Translations under genes and position numbers: made by a program
Notes under the pieces: model-generated
What the model was told of the DNA's origin: nothing
Databases searched by the model: none
What the model saw: only the letters and a program-made list of their open reading frames with translations
Origin: CAVIQK01 sp964613035
Lineage (GTDB): Bacteria > Bacillota > Clostridia > Christensenellales > DTU072
Length of the DNA: 64,000 nt
Assembly (NCBI GenBank): GCA_964613035.1
Contig: CAZTFQ010000001.1
Coordinates: forward strand, 1-64,000
Reading direction: 5' to 3'
In this document: one piece after another, positions 57,301 through 64,000 of the stretch
How the letters are laid out: every line of letters begins with the position of its first letter
How positions within the stretch are numbered: position 1 is the stretch's first letter

Positions 57301-57991
57301 TAAAGAAGCCGAGTTGTCGATAGAATACGGAGCCGCATTGCCTCTAGAGGGCGTCGCTCTGAAATATTCTACGTCCGACGGAGAAAAAAGCTACGTTTTG
57401 ACTCGAGGCAGTTATCGAGTCCTTAATCCGGAATGCGTCGTCGCCGCAGAAAAAACGTACGTTCTCATAGAGCCGCTCGTGTTGAAGAAGAACGGTGCTT
57501 CCGTCACCGTGGAGATACCGCTTAACGTAGGTAGTCGGGTCGATACGGAGCTACTCGATACCGATTCCGATTATATAACCGTAGACTATAAAAACTCCGT
57601 GATATATTTGAGTAAAGAATTCACTGTGGCGGAATTTTCGGAGTCGGTGACTACTTCCGAAAGATTTTCCGTATCCTTCTCGTGCAAGGACGGTTACGTC
57701 GGAGGAAGAGACTATAAGGTGTACATAGTCAATGCCGACGGTTACGTCGCGAAAGAGTTCCGCGCGGTCTTAACAGGGGATGCCGACGGCGACGGCAGAT
57801 TGACGGACAACGATTACAGAGTGTATGCGGAAGCCCTTCTCGACGGGGCGGACGATTATATTTTATCGACGATCGGAGGATCGCTCGATATAGACGTGTT
57901 CGCCAGAGAGCTGACCAAGACTTTTCCGGAACCGATGAAAATCGCCCGAATTTGGGTGAAACCTATCAAGGAGGACGATAATGAAAATTAA
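54302..57991 (+). CDS. Secreted M6-type metallopeptidase with C-terminal dockerin-like motif
   Basis: This 1,229-residue protein has a cleavable signal peptide (about 34 residues, ending EAYAEE). The catalytic domain (about 38-330) has the extended zincin motif H235-E-T-G-H239-V-F-G-A-G-D245, which fits family M6 (immune inhibitor A-like), where Glu236 is the general base; VYDLMDKS follows. Residues about 430-1,150 are Ig-like and beta-rich. Near the end, D1160-A-D-G-D-G-R-L-T-D-N-D is a textbook dockerin type I calcium loop. The second half (GGSLDIDVFARELTKTF) keeps the helix but lacks the acidic loop residues. There is no anchor, so surface retention would need a partner. It lies 6 bases after lipoprotein B with no clear ribosome site, and overlaps the next gene by 11 bases. 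Confidence 0.82.
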   Translation: MRRSVVFPYIWAILLILISVFSVGEYAPTEAYAEETTGVVYNVVVFLRFSDSPVYDSLDLTSSEILDIYSDDLNNGRSIAAFYYAMSGGGITIRNTFGYSNAERTLYYVYDADGTKSYWNAGVKNNATRISKERSLLSGAMEGFNDSFRDTSLTVDDLDSDSDGEIDSVTFVVLDDYPADSYYGTLVWPHKWDFSSIGLDGEILDCADGSVKGGDYNLTFAYTDEGKSNLAVSAHETGHVFGAGDYYNGTYHPADVYDLMDKSLASTYYPSYMLVYTRNKYLGSYYGTTRSVTAPSVVTLTAVTEATSSDVVAIKIDTSDPRVYIMAEFRINDSSTGYDSELPGSGVIVYKVDESVYGNQDASPSNPYKNHEVYVYRASSSAESALLKENDSRTGIKILSDTTLDIGIKVIRIEGDRATVEITGSYFDEASLTPDGAVSVLDAEYVIDENSSRYGVDVELMTFRTDTYEKIVLELYGENAKLAEKTVLASQLDSVETRLIFGLWEDDGLSEEPPLMLRVKVIDLEGKEYVVCGEANPYEIDRPYAWDEVYAAATYVKGSLTISADRDDDGVPIGAYKDGNILLDIGASISINTCEGVRTISVSSDGDFRCETVLPTEYAGAGTYTATLNLYYKNVTLDTLNIRFRILKEVLSVTLKAVDETKTKVSGNVAYMYLEDLVSSAPIYFYAVYKDGTSENLPVNVTPTEGDFHVVIDREIGGLRVRAEAYLFDTVIELYVPDKMFYGTALEDSLEALMASGTTKKVAVKYGDYKSDGSVGSTQRVIAEADYGYDYDLLPYEKTFSRDFVVKTVDGVAKITEIVLNKTSFNYGENIYPSDVAYVKYISYVSEYSDSGEESVLGDFSTMKIISPDYSVLTGATRATTGTAAFSVDGATYSVEVDILNGIETVTHASASNKQRAVGDTSEFVFTVSYHNGYEHTIRASVGSGNVVHDGSALKRASLESAGIIRLIVLNPYLKTETLAEFDLIVYEECREILGAYYNNKEAELSIEYGAALPLEGVALKYSTSDGEKSYVLTRGSYRVLNPECVVAAEKTYVLIEPLVLKKNGASVTVEIPLNVGSRVDTELLDTDSDYITVDYKNSVIYLSKEFTVAEFSESVTTSERFSVSFSCKDGYVGGRDYKVYIVNADGYVAKEFRAVLTGDADGDGRLTDNDYRVYAEALLDGADDYILSTIGGSLDIDVFARELTKTFPEPMKIARIWVKPIKEDDNEN

Positions 57992-58682
57992 GCGGATCGC
58001 GATTGTTCTGGTTATAATATTGATTGCGTCGACGCTCTTTTCGTGCTCGGATAAGACTGTTTCGGAAATAAGAATTTCCGAATCTACCCCCGTAGCGGAA
58101 TCGTTTTCTCCGGACGATCCTTTTCCTGAAGCTTCTCTGGAGGTAATATATTCCGACGGCAGCAGAGAGACGGTGGCTGTTAAGGACGATATGATAAGAG
58201 GCTTTGATACTTCTCTTTCCTGTACGGAGAAGAAAGAATATACGATAACGTACGGCGGCGCGAGCATAAAAGGCTCCTACACGGTGGACGGCGACGTCAA
58301 TACGCGACTTAGGTTGTGCGCGACTACCGCGACGGAAGACGGCAAGAAGGTCGTCACGGTCTCCGTAACGGGTACGGAAGAAGAGGGCGTCGTCGCGCTT
58401 GAAGGCGAGATAACCTTTTTTGAACTTCTCGTAGAAGGAATAGAATTGATTCCATCGGACGGCGTGGAGACGGTCTCCGTAAGGAAGGACGGCGCGATAG
58501 CTTTCGTCTCGTATTCTTCTGCGGGAGTTATCGAAAAAAAGACCGATTTATTCAAGATAATCGTCGTTCCCGCTCGGGACGCGGACGTTTCCTTGACAAT
58601 CGGCGGCAATAACGGTTATTATATTGAATTGTCGGAGGGTGACGGCATACGCCTGGCACCGTCCGTTAAGGTCAGCTTATGA
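57981..58682 (+). CDS. Lipoprotein with Ig-like domain and cohesin-like C-terminal half
   Basis: This 233-residue protein has a signal peptide ending LFSC (Cys22; Phe at -2 is slightly unusual). Residues 28-103 look like a bacterial Ig-like group 3 domain (ASLEVIYSDGSRETV, then GFDTSLS and YTITYGG). Residues about 108-233 follow the cohesin strand pattern: KKVVTVSVTG, a long GEITFFELLVEGIELIPSDG, GAIAFVSYSS and TDLFKIIVVPARD ending in VSLTIGG. The gene begins inside the end of the peptidase gene, with the best ribosome site of the operon (AAGGAGG). Cohesins bind dockerins, and the peptidase just upstream ends in a dockerin-like loop, so I infer that it may anchor the peptidase. The cohesin call is by eye and needs profile support. 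Confidence 0.6.
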   Translation: MKIKRIAIVLVIILIASTLFSCSDKTVSEIRISESTPVAESFSPDDPFPEASLEVIYSDGSRETVAVKDDMIRGFDTSLSCTEKKEYTITYGGASIKGSYTVDGDVNTRLRLCATTATEDGKKVVTVSVTGTEEEGVVALEGEITFFELLVEGIELIPSDGVETVSVRKDGAIAFVSYSSAGVIEKKTDLFKIIVVPARDADVSLTIGGNNGYYIELSEGDGIRLAPSVKVSL

Positions 58683-60325
58683 GTATCGCTAACAAAATAA
58701 TAACGCCTATAGAATTGTGGAAGGATTTTAAGCCCGAAGACAGGGCGGAACTTTTATATAAAGCCAACAAGGATACCGATTCCGACGCGCAACTGGACGA
58801 GATACTGTTCAGAGCTTGGTCGGAGACCGACGGAGACCTCGATATCGCCGCCAGACTATACACCCCGGGCGACGCCGGAGACGTTATAATTCTGATGGAA
58901 GATACCGACGGCATAGAGAGAATAAGAGAACTGGAGCGTATGCTCGGGTTCGGGTATGCGGTATTGGTTGCGGATTACTCCGCTATGCACGACTGGGGGA
59001 CTAATTTCCCCGAGAGTCTTTCTTACGGAATTAAAGACAAGAGGGGAGACAGAATGGAGAGATTGGAAAGAAGTCCTCTCGACAGCTGTCAGTTTTTATA
59101 CGCTCGTATACTCTCCCGCACCATAGGAGTGGCAAGAGAACTCTTCCCCGACGGAAAAATCGTCGTTCTGTCTCTCGGAGACGCCGCGGAATTTTGCATA
59201 CAGGGCGTGGCAATGGATAAGCGAGCCGACGGTCTTATTATTGTCAACGGCAACACTTACGAAGAATACAACGACCTCAACCGCTTCGACGACGTCAAGA
59301 CCAGACTCAATACGGAGATGATGGTCTGGCTCACCGCGGTGGCGGGAGTGGCTTACGTCAAGCACCTCGCCTGCCCCGTATTGTCTCTGTCCGGCAGCAA
59401 CAGTCTCTCTTGCGATCCCGACAGACTGGAAGACTTCTTCTCGGGACTGGAGAAAGATTCTCTTACCGTCCTCGTGAGAGCCGGAGAACGCAACTCGCTG
59501 GACAACGGTTGTTTTTCCACTCTGTCTAAGTGGCTGGAAGGAATCCGTGCGGAGAGAAGTTTCCCCGACGTGCCGCAGTGCTCCGTTAAAGTGTACGACG
59601 ACGAAGGAGTCGTCGCAGTGGCGATACAGGCGGACCCCTCTTCCATGATAGAATCCGTCTACGTCAACTACGCATTCAAAGAAAAAAACAGACGCTTCCG
59701 CTATTACGAAAGAGTCCCCGCTACGCTGGTGTCCATGGCTGGCGAATATATGGCTAATTTCCCTCTCAACGACAACGTCGATTGCGTGTTCGCTTTCGCT
59801 ACGGTCAATTATTTGGACGGACTGTCCGCGTCGTCCTTTATGGCGTATTCGGGAGTGGCACCTTCCGACGAGACGACCGTTAAACATAACGTGATTCTGT
59901 CGGGATCCGATTCTTACGACGAGTTCGAGATAGACCGCAACGCATTCTTGTTGTCTTCCGCGGAAAAGGACGTCGTCACGACGGGATTGGGGCTAAAAGG
60001 CGTCATCTCGAAAAAAGGCGGCCTCAGGACTTTCGCTCTCAACGACGACAGAGTCAATAAAAACGCCTCCATTTTGCAGATAGACTTCTATAGCGAGAAG
60101 AAAAAGACCGTGCTTATTGAGATTGAGAAGTGGGAAGACAACGTGTTGACCAAATATAACACGACCGTAGAAATAGGCGGCTCTTCAAGAGTTTTTATTC
60201 CTGTCAGACTTGTCGTCGGCGACTTTAAGACGAAGGATCACATAGCACTGGAGAGCTTTGAGGATATTAAGAGCCTGTCGGTGTTGACGCCGATGGTCGG
60301 AGTAGGGAATATATTGTTCGTATGA
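58679..60325 (+). CDS. Cytoplasmic protein with possible degenerate alpha/beta-hydrolase domain
   Basis: This 548-residue protein has no signal peptide or membrane segment. Residues about 40-300 alternate strands and helices in the order of an alpha/beta-hydrolase: DVIILMEDTDG, AVLVADYSAMHDWG, then KIVVLSLGDAAEFCIQG where the nucleophile elbow G-x-S-x-G would lie. The elbow is not standard (LSLGDA), so it may be inactive or unrelated. CPVLSLSGSNSL sits where the acid-bearing strand would be. The C-terminal 240 residues are beta-rich. Its ATG overlaps the preceding stop (ATGA) and its stop overlaps the signal peptidase start. A cytoplasmic protein inside an operon of exported ones is unexpected. 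I do not assign a function. Confidence 0.5.
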   Translation: MSIANKIITPIELWKDFKPEDRAELLYKANKDTDSDAQLDEILFRAWSETDGDLDIAARLYTPGDAGDVIILMEDTDGIERIRELERMLGFGYAVLVADYSAMHDWGTNFPESLSYGIKDKRGDRMERLERSPLDSCQFLYARILSRTIGVARELFPDGKIVVLSLGDAAEFCIQGVAMDKRADGLIIVNGNTYEEYNDLNRFDDVKTRLNTEMMVWLTAVAGVAYVKHLACPVLSLSGSNSLSCDPDRLEDFFSGLEKDSLTVLVRAGERNSLDNGCFSTLSKWLEGIRAERSFPDVPQCSVKVYDDEGVVAVAIQADPSSMIESVYVNYAFKEKNRRFRYYERVPATLVSMAGEYMANFPLNDNVDCVFAFATVNYLDGLSASSFMAYSGVAPSDETTVKHNVILSGSDSYDEFEIDRNAFLLSSAEKDVVTTGLGLKGVISKKGGLRTFALNDDRVNKNASILQIDFYSEKKKTVLIEIEKWEDNVLTKYNTTVEIGGSSRVFIPVRLVVGDFKTKDHIALESFEDIKSLSVLTPMVGVGNILFV

Positions 60326-60885
60326 AAAAGGAAACCCTAAAAAGCATAAAAGGTTTTATTTTATTCGTCTTGATTCTCGCCGTGTGCGTGTTGGCGGCGT
60401 ATACGACGTTTGCCAGTATTCCCGTGTCGGGCAAGTCGATGTTGCCTACGGTGGAGAGCGGCGACAACGTCCTAGTCATAAGGAAGTTCGTCTCATACGA
60501 GAGAGGCGACGTGGTAGTCTTCAAGGGAGAGGATAAAAACCTGATTAAAAGAATAATCGCCGTAGGCGGCGACGTGTTGGAACTTAAACGGGACTCGGAG
60601 GGCGTTTTGAGATATTACGTCAACGATTCTCTCGTGGAGGACGATTACGTCCTGGACGGACAATATACGCATTCCTCGCAGGAAGCATTCCGCATGACGG
60701 TGCCCGAAGGAAAGTTTTTCTATCTCGGAGACAATCGCGCCGTCTCTAAGGACAGCGGCACGACTCTGGAAATTAACGACGAGGGCAAAATAGAAGTCAC
60801 CCTCGGCATTATGGATAACATTATAGGTAAGGTCCTGTTCAGATACAACTTCGACGGAAAAGCCGTCGTGAAAGGCGTATCTTAA
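60322..60885 (+). CDS. lepB: Signal peptidase I
   Basis: This 187-residue type I signal peptidase cleaves signal peptides at the outer face of the membrane by a Ser/Lys dyad. One N-terminal membrane segment (about 11-30) is followed by Ser39 in SGKSMLPT (box B) and Lys76 in NLIKRIIAVGGD (box D); FYLGDNRAVSKDSGTT is box E, where the usual S-R-D/G has small changes. It is the last gene of the 27-kb operon, overlapping the gene before it by 4 bases. It could process the peptidase precursor made from the same mRNA (lipoproteins need signal peptidase II), or simply be the housekeeping enzyme. Confidence 0.93.
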   Translation: MKKETLKSIKGFILFVLILAVCVLAAYTTFASIPVSGKSMLPTVESGDNVLVIRKFVSYERGDVVVFKGEDKNLIKRIIAVGGDVLELKRDSEGVLRYYVNDSLVEDDYVLDGQYTHSSQEAFRMTVPEGKFFYLGDNRAVSKDSGTTLEINDEGKIEVTLGIMDNIIGKVLFRYNFDGKAVVKGVS

Positions 60886-60899
60886 AAATAATATTCCCT

Positions 60900-61805
60900 T
60901 TATCTTAAATCTTTACCGGTGAGCTCCAGCATTACGGAGCCTTTTAAACGCGAAAAAATTCTCTCGTCGTATCTGTCGAGAAGCATCGACGGGGACAGAT
61001 TGGTGGTGATGAAAGTCGCCTTTTTTTGTCTCTCCGACAATAGGTCGTAGAGATACTCGCAGGTGACGTTTTTATATATTTGCTCCACTCCGAGATCGTC
61101 TATGAAAAGTACGTCCGCGTTCATTATCTCGTCGAGTACGTCGTCGCGCTCTCTGACCGAGGATGTATGAGCTTTGAGGAAAAGCTTGTTGAGAGAGAAT
61201 GCGTTAAAATACGCCACGTCGTAGCATCTCTCTATGAGCGCCGTGGCGAGTATGGCGGTAAGATAACTCTTTCCGACTCCGGTTTTGCCCGTAACGGTTA
61301 TCAGCCTTTTGGTGACGTCGGGATATCCCGCTTCCCATTTCTTGATGAAGTTAAGCACCTTCTCCGCGCGTACGGCGTCTTCTCCTTCATACAGGTCGAG
61401 TCTGAAGTCGCCGAAACTTTTGTCGGTGAAAGGAATGTCGCTGAGATTTTCGGCGGCTTTTTTTATCTGAGACAATACACACTTGCATATCCTGCCGTCG
61501 ACGATTCCGCGGTCTTGACATATCTTGCAATTCATCCCGTAAGACACGTCGTCCATAGTAAGATTTAACTCGGATAATTTTCTTCTATAAGCCTTTTCGG
61601 TATCCGAAACGCGTGTTTCGGCGTCCGAAATACCCGTTTTTAGAGCATACGCCTTGGCTCTGTCGTAGAGAGCGGAGCGATATGCGGAACGAGCCGAGCG
61701 GAAAGACGGGTCCTTCTCTAGCTCTTCGATGAGATTGTCCGTATTAAGACGCGTTTCGTCTCTTATCGCGGTTTTTAACTTTTTTGCAAGATCCGAGTAA
61801 TTCAT
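60900..61805 (-). CDS. dnaI: DnaI/DnaC-like helicase loader
   Basis: This 301-residue AAA+ protein has Walker A GKTGVGKS (173-180) and Walker B VLFIDDLGVEQ (about 233). The N-terminal part carries a zinc-type cluster Cys93, Cys96, Cys107, Cys109 (NCKICQDRG, then CKC), as in Bacillus DnaI where it keeps the loader in check. These proteins load the replicative helicase DnaB (DnaC) at the origin or at restart sites. It lies one base after the dnaD-like gene in the same direction, so both primosome functions are co-transcribed. Its 3' end faces lepB with 14 bases between, and no terminator is visible. Confidence 0.88.
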   Translation of the reverse strand: MNYSDLAKKLKTAIRDETRLNTDNLIEELEKDPSFRSARSAYRSALYDRAKAYALKTGISDAETRVSDTEKAYRRKLSELNLTMDDVSYGMNCKICQDRGIVDGRICKCVLSQIKKAAENLSDIPFTDKSFGDFRLDLYEGEDAVRAEKVLNFIKKWEAGYPDVTKRLITVTGKTGVGKSYLTAILATALIERCYDVAYFNAFSLNKLFLKAHTSSVRERDDVLDEIMNADVLFIDDLGVEQIYKNVTCEYLYDLLSERQKKATFITTNLSPSMLLDRYDERIFSRLKGSVMLELTGKDLR

Positions 61806-61806
61806 A

Positions 61807-63240
61807 TTAAACCTCTATATCGTCCAGACTGGTGAATATGCCCGACAGCTCGTCTTTAGTATAGTCGCGTCTTTGCATAGCCTTTTTTTCGGGAATAGCA
61901 GAAGATATGCGGGAGAACGTTTTTCGAGCTTCTTCGACAGAGACGGACGGAGTGTCTTTGACGGATAAAAGCATCCTGTTGATTTGAGAGAAGGGAAAAC
62001 TTTTTCCTCGATTGAGCTCCGCAGCCAGCTCTATCAGATCGTACGACAGTCCCCAGCCCGAGGTCCACTCTTCGTAATATTCTCTGTCTCTGGGGGTGAC
62101 GTATCTGGGAGCGCCGGTCAGCTCCAGAAGATTTTTGATTTCTTCGTCCGCGCCCACTCGTCTGTCTACGTACGCGGCGATGTTGTCTTCCGTGACCAGT
62201 CCCAGCTTGTAGAATTTTTTGACGACGTCGTTAAGTCCCTCGAGAGTTTTAACGTTGGATAGGAAAGAATAATGCGCGAGAGTGAGGAGAGCGTTTTCGG
62301 AGAAGCCCAGCTCCGACCACGGTCTGATATAGGTGTCCACGACTACGTCCAGATCCGCATAGTACGCGCCGATGCCTTTGACGACGTTTTGAGCGGTCTT
62401 GTGCCATTCTTTTTTTTTCTTTCCGTATTCCTCTATTTCGAAGGGCGTACGAGCGCCCGCTTTTTTCAATTCGGTTATCAGAGAATCCAGCTTGGAGAGT
62501 CCGCCTTTTTTCTTTAAGAGTCTTGCCGCCGTGAGAATGGCGTCGGCTTCCAGTCCGGATTCTTCTTTCCACTTGCGATACATATCTCTAGAATCGATGT
62601 CGGGAGACGATTTCAATCCGAGCGCCTCGTACACCATGCGGATTTCCTCTCCGTTGTTTTCCAGCTCTTCTATTTTTTCTTCCGCGTCCTTAAAAGTTCT
62701 CACGCCTTCCTTTATCCAAGTGTTGGCGACGGCGAGAATGTACGCGGCGCCGATTTTTTCGCTCTTGTATCTCTTGCAGTATTCCATTATAACCAAAAGA
62801 GCGTTGGGTTCTATTCCCGAAAACTCCATCAGTTCGAAATATCTGTTGAGTTCCGCGGGAGTCATGAATCGCTCCGGGAATATTCTCGTGACGTCTTCGA
62901 CGAAAGCCGCGTATTTTTTTACGTCGTAATCGAGGATCTTGGGCATAGGATTTTTCGGCGAAATATACGTCAGCGTGACGGGCTCCGTCTTGGAATTGAT
63001 TATCAATCCTTGCTTCTCCCAGTATAAAAACGCCTCGCGGACTTTTTCTTCCGTCAGCTTGAGAGATATCGCGACGCTCTCGAGAGATACGTTTTCTCCG
63101 CAATATAGCGCCTTAAGTCCCGTAAGATATATTTTGACGTAGTCGCCGTCGGCGGAAGGTAAATAGTCCGTCAAAAAAACGTTGTCTACGGGAGTGAATC
63201 CGCTTTTGATTATGTCAGAATGAAGTTTGATTTCAGTCAT
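61807..63240 (-). CDS. DnaD/DnaB-like primosome protein
   Basis: This 477-residue protein starts with a winged-helix-like domain (YVKIYLTGLKALYCG, then SLKLTEEKVREAFLYWEKQG) followed by tandem helical DnaD-type (DnaB_2) domains. The last contains the diagnostic YYEEWTSGWGLSYDLIELAA; an earlier one has MYRKWKEESGLEADAILTAA. In Firmicutes DnaD and DnaB remodel DNA and recruit the helicase loader to DnaA or PriA. Having both the N-terminal domain and about three DD2-like units makes it longer than typical DnaD (about 230). It precedes the DnaI-like gene by one base. A GAGGA lies 10 bases before the ATG, and a good promoter upstream shares its -35 with the divergent gene. Confidence 0.85.
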   Translation of the reverse strand: MTEIKLHSDIIKSGFTPVDNVFLTDYLPSADGDYVKIYLTGLKALYCGENVSLESVAISLKLTEEKVREAFLYWEKQGLIINSKTEPVTLTYISPKNPMPKILDYDVKKYAAFVEDVTRIFPERFMTPAELNRYFELMEFSGIEPNALLVIMEYCKRYKSEKIGAAYILAVANTWIKEGVRTFKDAEEKIEELENNGEEIRMVYEALGLKSSPDIDSRDMYRKWKEESGLEADAILTAARLLKKKGGLSKLDSLITELKKAGARTPFEIEEYGKKKKEWHKTAQNVVKGIGAYYADLDVVVDTYIRPWSELGFSENALLTLAHYSFLSNVKTLEGLNDVVKKFYKLGLVTEDNIAAYVDRRVGADEEIKNLLELTGAPRYVTPRDREYYEEWTSGWGLSYDLIELAAELNRGKSFPFSQINRMLLSVKDTPSVSVEEARKTFSRISSAIPEKKAMQRRDYTKDELSGIFTSLDDIEV

Positions 63241-63266
63241 TTCCGTCCGATCCTCGATAGAATAGT

Positions 63267-63317
63267 AATATATTTATAATAATTTACTATTGCAAAATTT
63301 TCATTTTGGTGTATAAT
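63267..63317. promoter_or_regulatory. Divergent promoters sharing one palindromic -35 hexamer
   Basis: TTGCAA at 63290-63295 is its own reverse complement. To the right, a 16-base spacer leads to TATAAT (63312-63317). To the left on the minus strand, a 17-base spacer leads to TATATT (63272-63267). Both spacings are near optimal, so polymerase could use the same hexamer in either direction, but not both at once. Confidence 0.65.
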
Positions 63318-63323
63318 GGAAAA

Positions 63324-63425
63324 TAATGATAGCATAAGAAGAGGAATATTGCCAGCGATTTAGGAATTTTTCACAATTTTCCCGTCGGCGCCTCTTCTGA
63401 AAATCGTTTTATTTCGGAGGCTTTT
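63324..63425 (+). promoter_or_regulatory. Structured leader of the 63,426 gene
   Basis: The leader is about 100 bases. AGAAGAGG (63337-63344) and CCTCTTCT (63391-63398) can form a perfect 8-bp stem closing a 46-base loop, ahead of the GGAGG site (63416-63420). No T run follows, so it is not a terminator. No known riboswitch family is recognised. Confidence 0.4.
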
Positions 63426-64000
63426 ATGGAATTAAAGCAATTATCGCTCGGTTTTTCTACCAAAAACGTAGCGGAATTCGAGTTCGAACGCATCAACGAC
63501 ACCCTCTCGGTCGCGATCGGCAACAACGACAAGATATTCAGAGAAGGTTTTTCCGTGGCGCTTCTAGGCGCCGACGAAACGGGTGCAGTTCCTTTTAAGT
63601 TTACTCGACTGCTGTTCGAGGACAGGGGGAAAGAATGCGTTATCATAAGAGCATACGATAAAGACGGAGAAAAGTGCGTCTATACGGAAAACGGCGTCGA
63701 AAAGCCTCTCGACGATTACTATTCCGTCCTTAAGAAGACTTATAAATGTTCCGCGGAGCTTATTTCAAAATACTCGTTCGCTTCGGAAGACGTCGTCGAC
63801 AACGTCATGACCGGAGGCGTCGCGGGATATTTGTCTCTTATTCCCGATATAGAAAACAGAATCGAGTCCAGCTATGCGGGGGCAAAAGAAAGAGAATCCG
63901 CTCTTGAAGAAAAACTGGTCCACTTAGCCAATTTCGAAGGCGTGGGCGGCGGACGCAACGCTCTCGTCGAGCTCGATAAAGACATACATACGTTGGAAAA
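63426..64000 (+). CDS. Partial gene of unknown function, cut by the window end
   Basis: The ATG follows GGAGG by 5 bases, and the frame stays open for 191 codons to the end of the window. The product begins MELKQLSLGFSTKNVAEFEF and has no signal peptide. Residues 1-110 are mixed alpha/beta. From about residue 145 it becomes helical and charged (SALEEKLVHLANFEG, ELDKDIHTLE), suggesting the start of a coiled coil. The general shape recalls the head of an SMC/Rad50-like ATPase, but no P-loop is visible in the part present, so I do not assign that. It is divergent to the dnaD-dnaI pair. Confidence 0.6.
   Translation, partial: MELKQLSLGFSTKNVAEFEFERINDTLSVAIGNNDKIFREGFSVALLGADETGAVPFKFTRLLFEDRGKECVIIRAYDKDGEKCVYTENGVEKPLDDYYSVLKKTYKCSAELISKYSFASEDVVDNVMTGGVAGYLSLIPDIENRIESSYAGAKERESALEEKLVHLANFEGVGGGRNALVELDKDIHTLE

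Noticed and set aside
1..64000. CRISPR arrays, insertion sequences, prophage genes
   Set aside because: I saw no direct repeats of array spacing, no transposase or integrase, and no phage structural genes. The repeats in the giant genes are visible only at protein level.

Overview
The window looks like chromosome from an endospore-forming, Gram-positive, gut-type Clostridia relative. Evidence: spoIIE, a gerA-type spore germination operon, a VanW protein, a DnaD/DnaI-type primosome pair, consensus sigma-A promoters (TTGACA, 17 bp, TATAAT), AGGAGG ribosome sites, lipoprotein signal peptides, and two alpha-L-fucosidases that point to host or milk glycans. No phage, transposon, CRISPR or plasmid functions are visible. 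The genus cannot be fixed from the sequence alone.

Layout. 1-6,016: tRNA-Ser(GCU), spoIIE, then divergent tilS-cca, and vanW converging on cca. 6,073-8,101: a GPH-type sugar symporter with its own promoter and terminator. 8,103-12,677: a probable operon of an ECF S-component-like membrane protein, an SDR, an LRR-type lipoprotein and a GH95 fucosidase. 12,714-16,359: membrane-anchored unknown, MTA/SAH nucleosidase, nucleotide-sugar 4,6-dehydratase, bidirectional terminator. 16,372-18,347 (minus): GH18 protein and ADP-ribosylglycohydrolase. 18,356-26,207: a tightly overlapped run of two CPBP proteases, tadA, pth, mfd and a GH29 fucosidase. 26,208-29,874 (minus): gerA-B-C. 29,940-33,505: a monocistronic lipoprotein. 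33,613-60,885: a 27-kb surface operon. 60,900-63,240 (minus): dnaD-like and dnaI-like genes. From 63,290: a divergent gene cut by the window end.

The most interesting part is the 27-kb operon. It encodes two paralogous giant lipoproteins (about 2,690 and 4,170 residues) built largely from divergent Ig-like modules with a recurring D-P-Y...L-P...D-G signature. These are followed by a secreted M6-type metallopeptidase ending in a dockerin-like motif, a small lipoprotein whose C-terminal half resembles a cohesin, a cytoplasmic protein with a degenerate alpha/beta-hydrolase look, and a signal peptidase I. I infer a cell-surface complex in which the peptidase may dock on the neighbouring lipoprotein, with a signal peptidase encoded in the same transcript. 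Function and substrate are unknown.

A second theme is gene expression. Several transcription units (spoIIE, tilS, both CPBP genes, perhaps vanW) have a -10 box only 6-9 bases before the start codon and no ribosome site, suggesting leaderless mRNAs beside ordinary leadered ones. The dnaD-like gene and its divergent neighbour appear to share one palindromic -35 hexamer.
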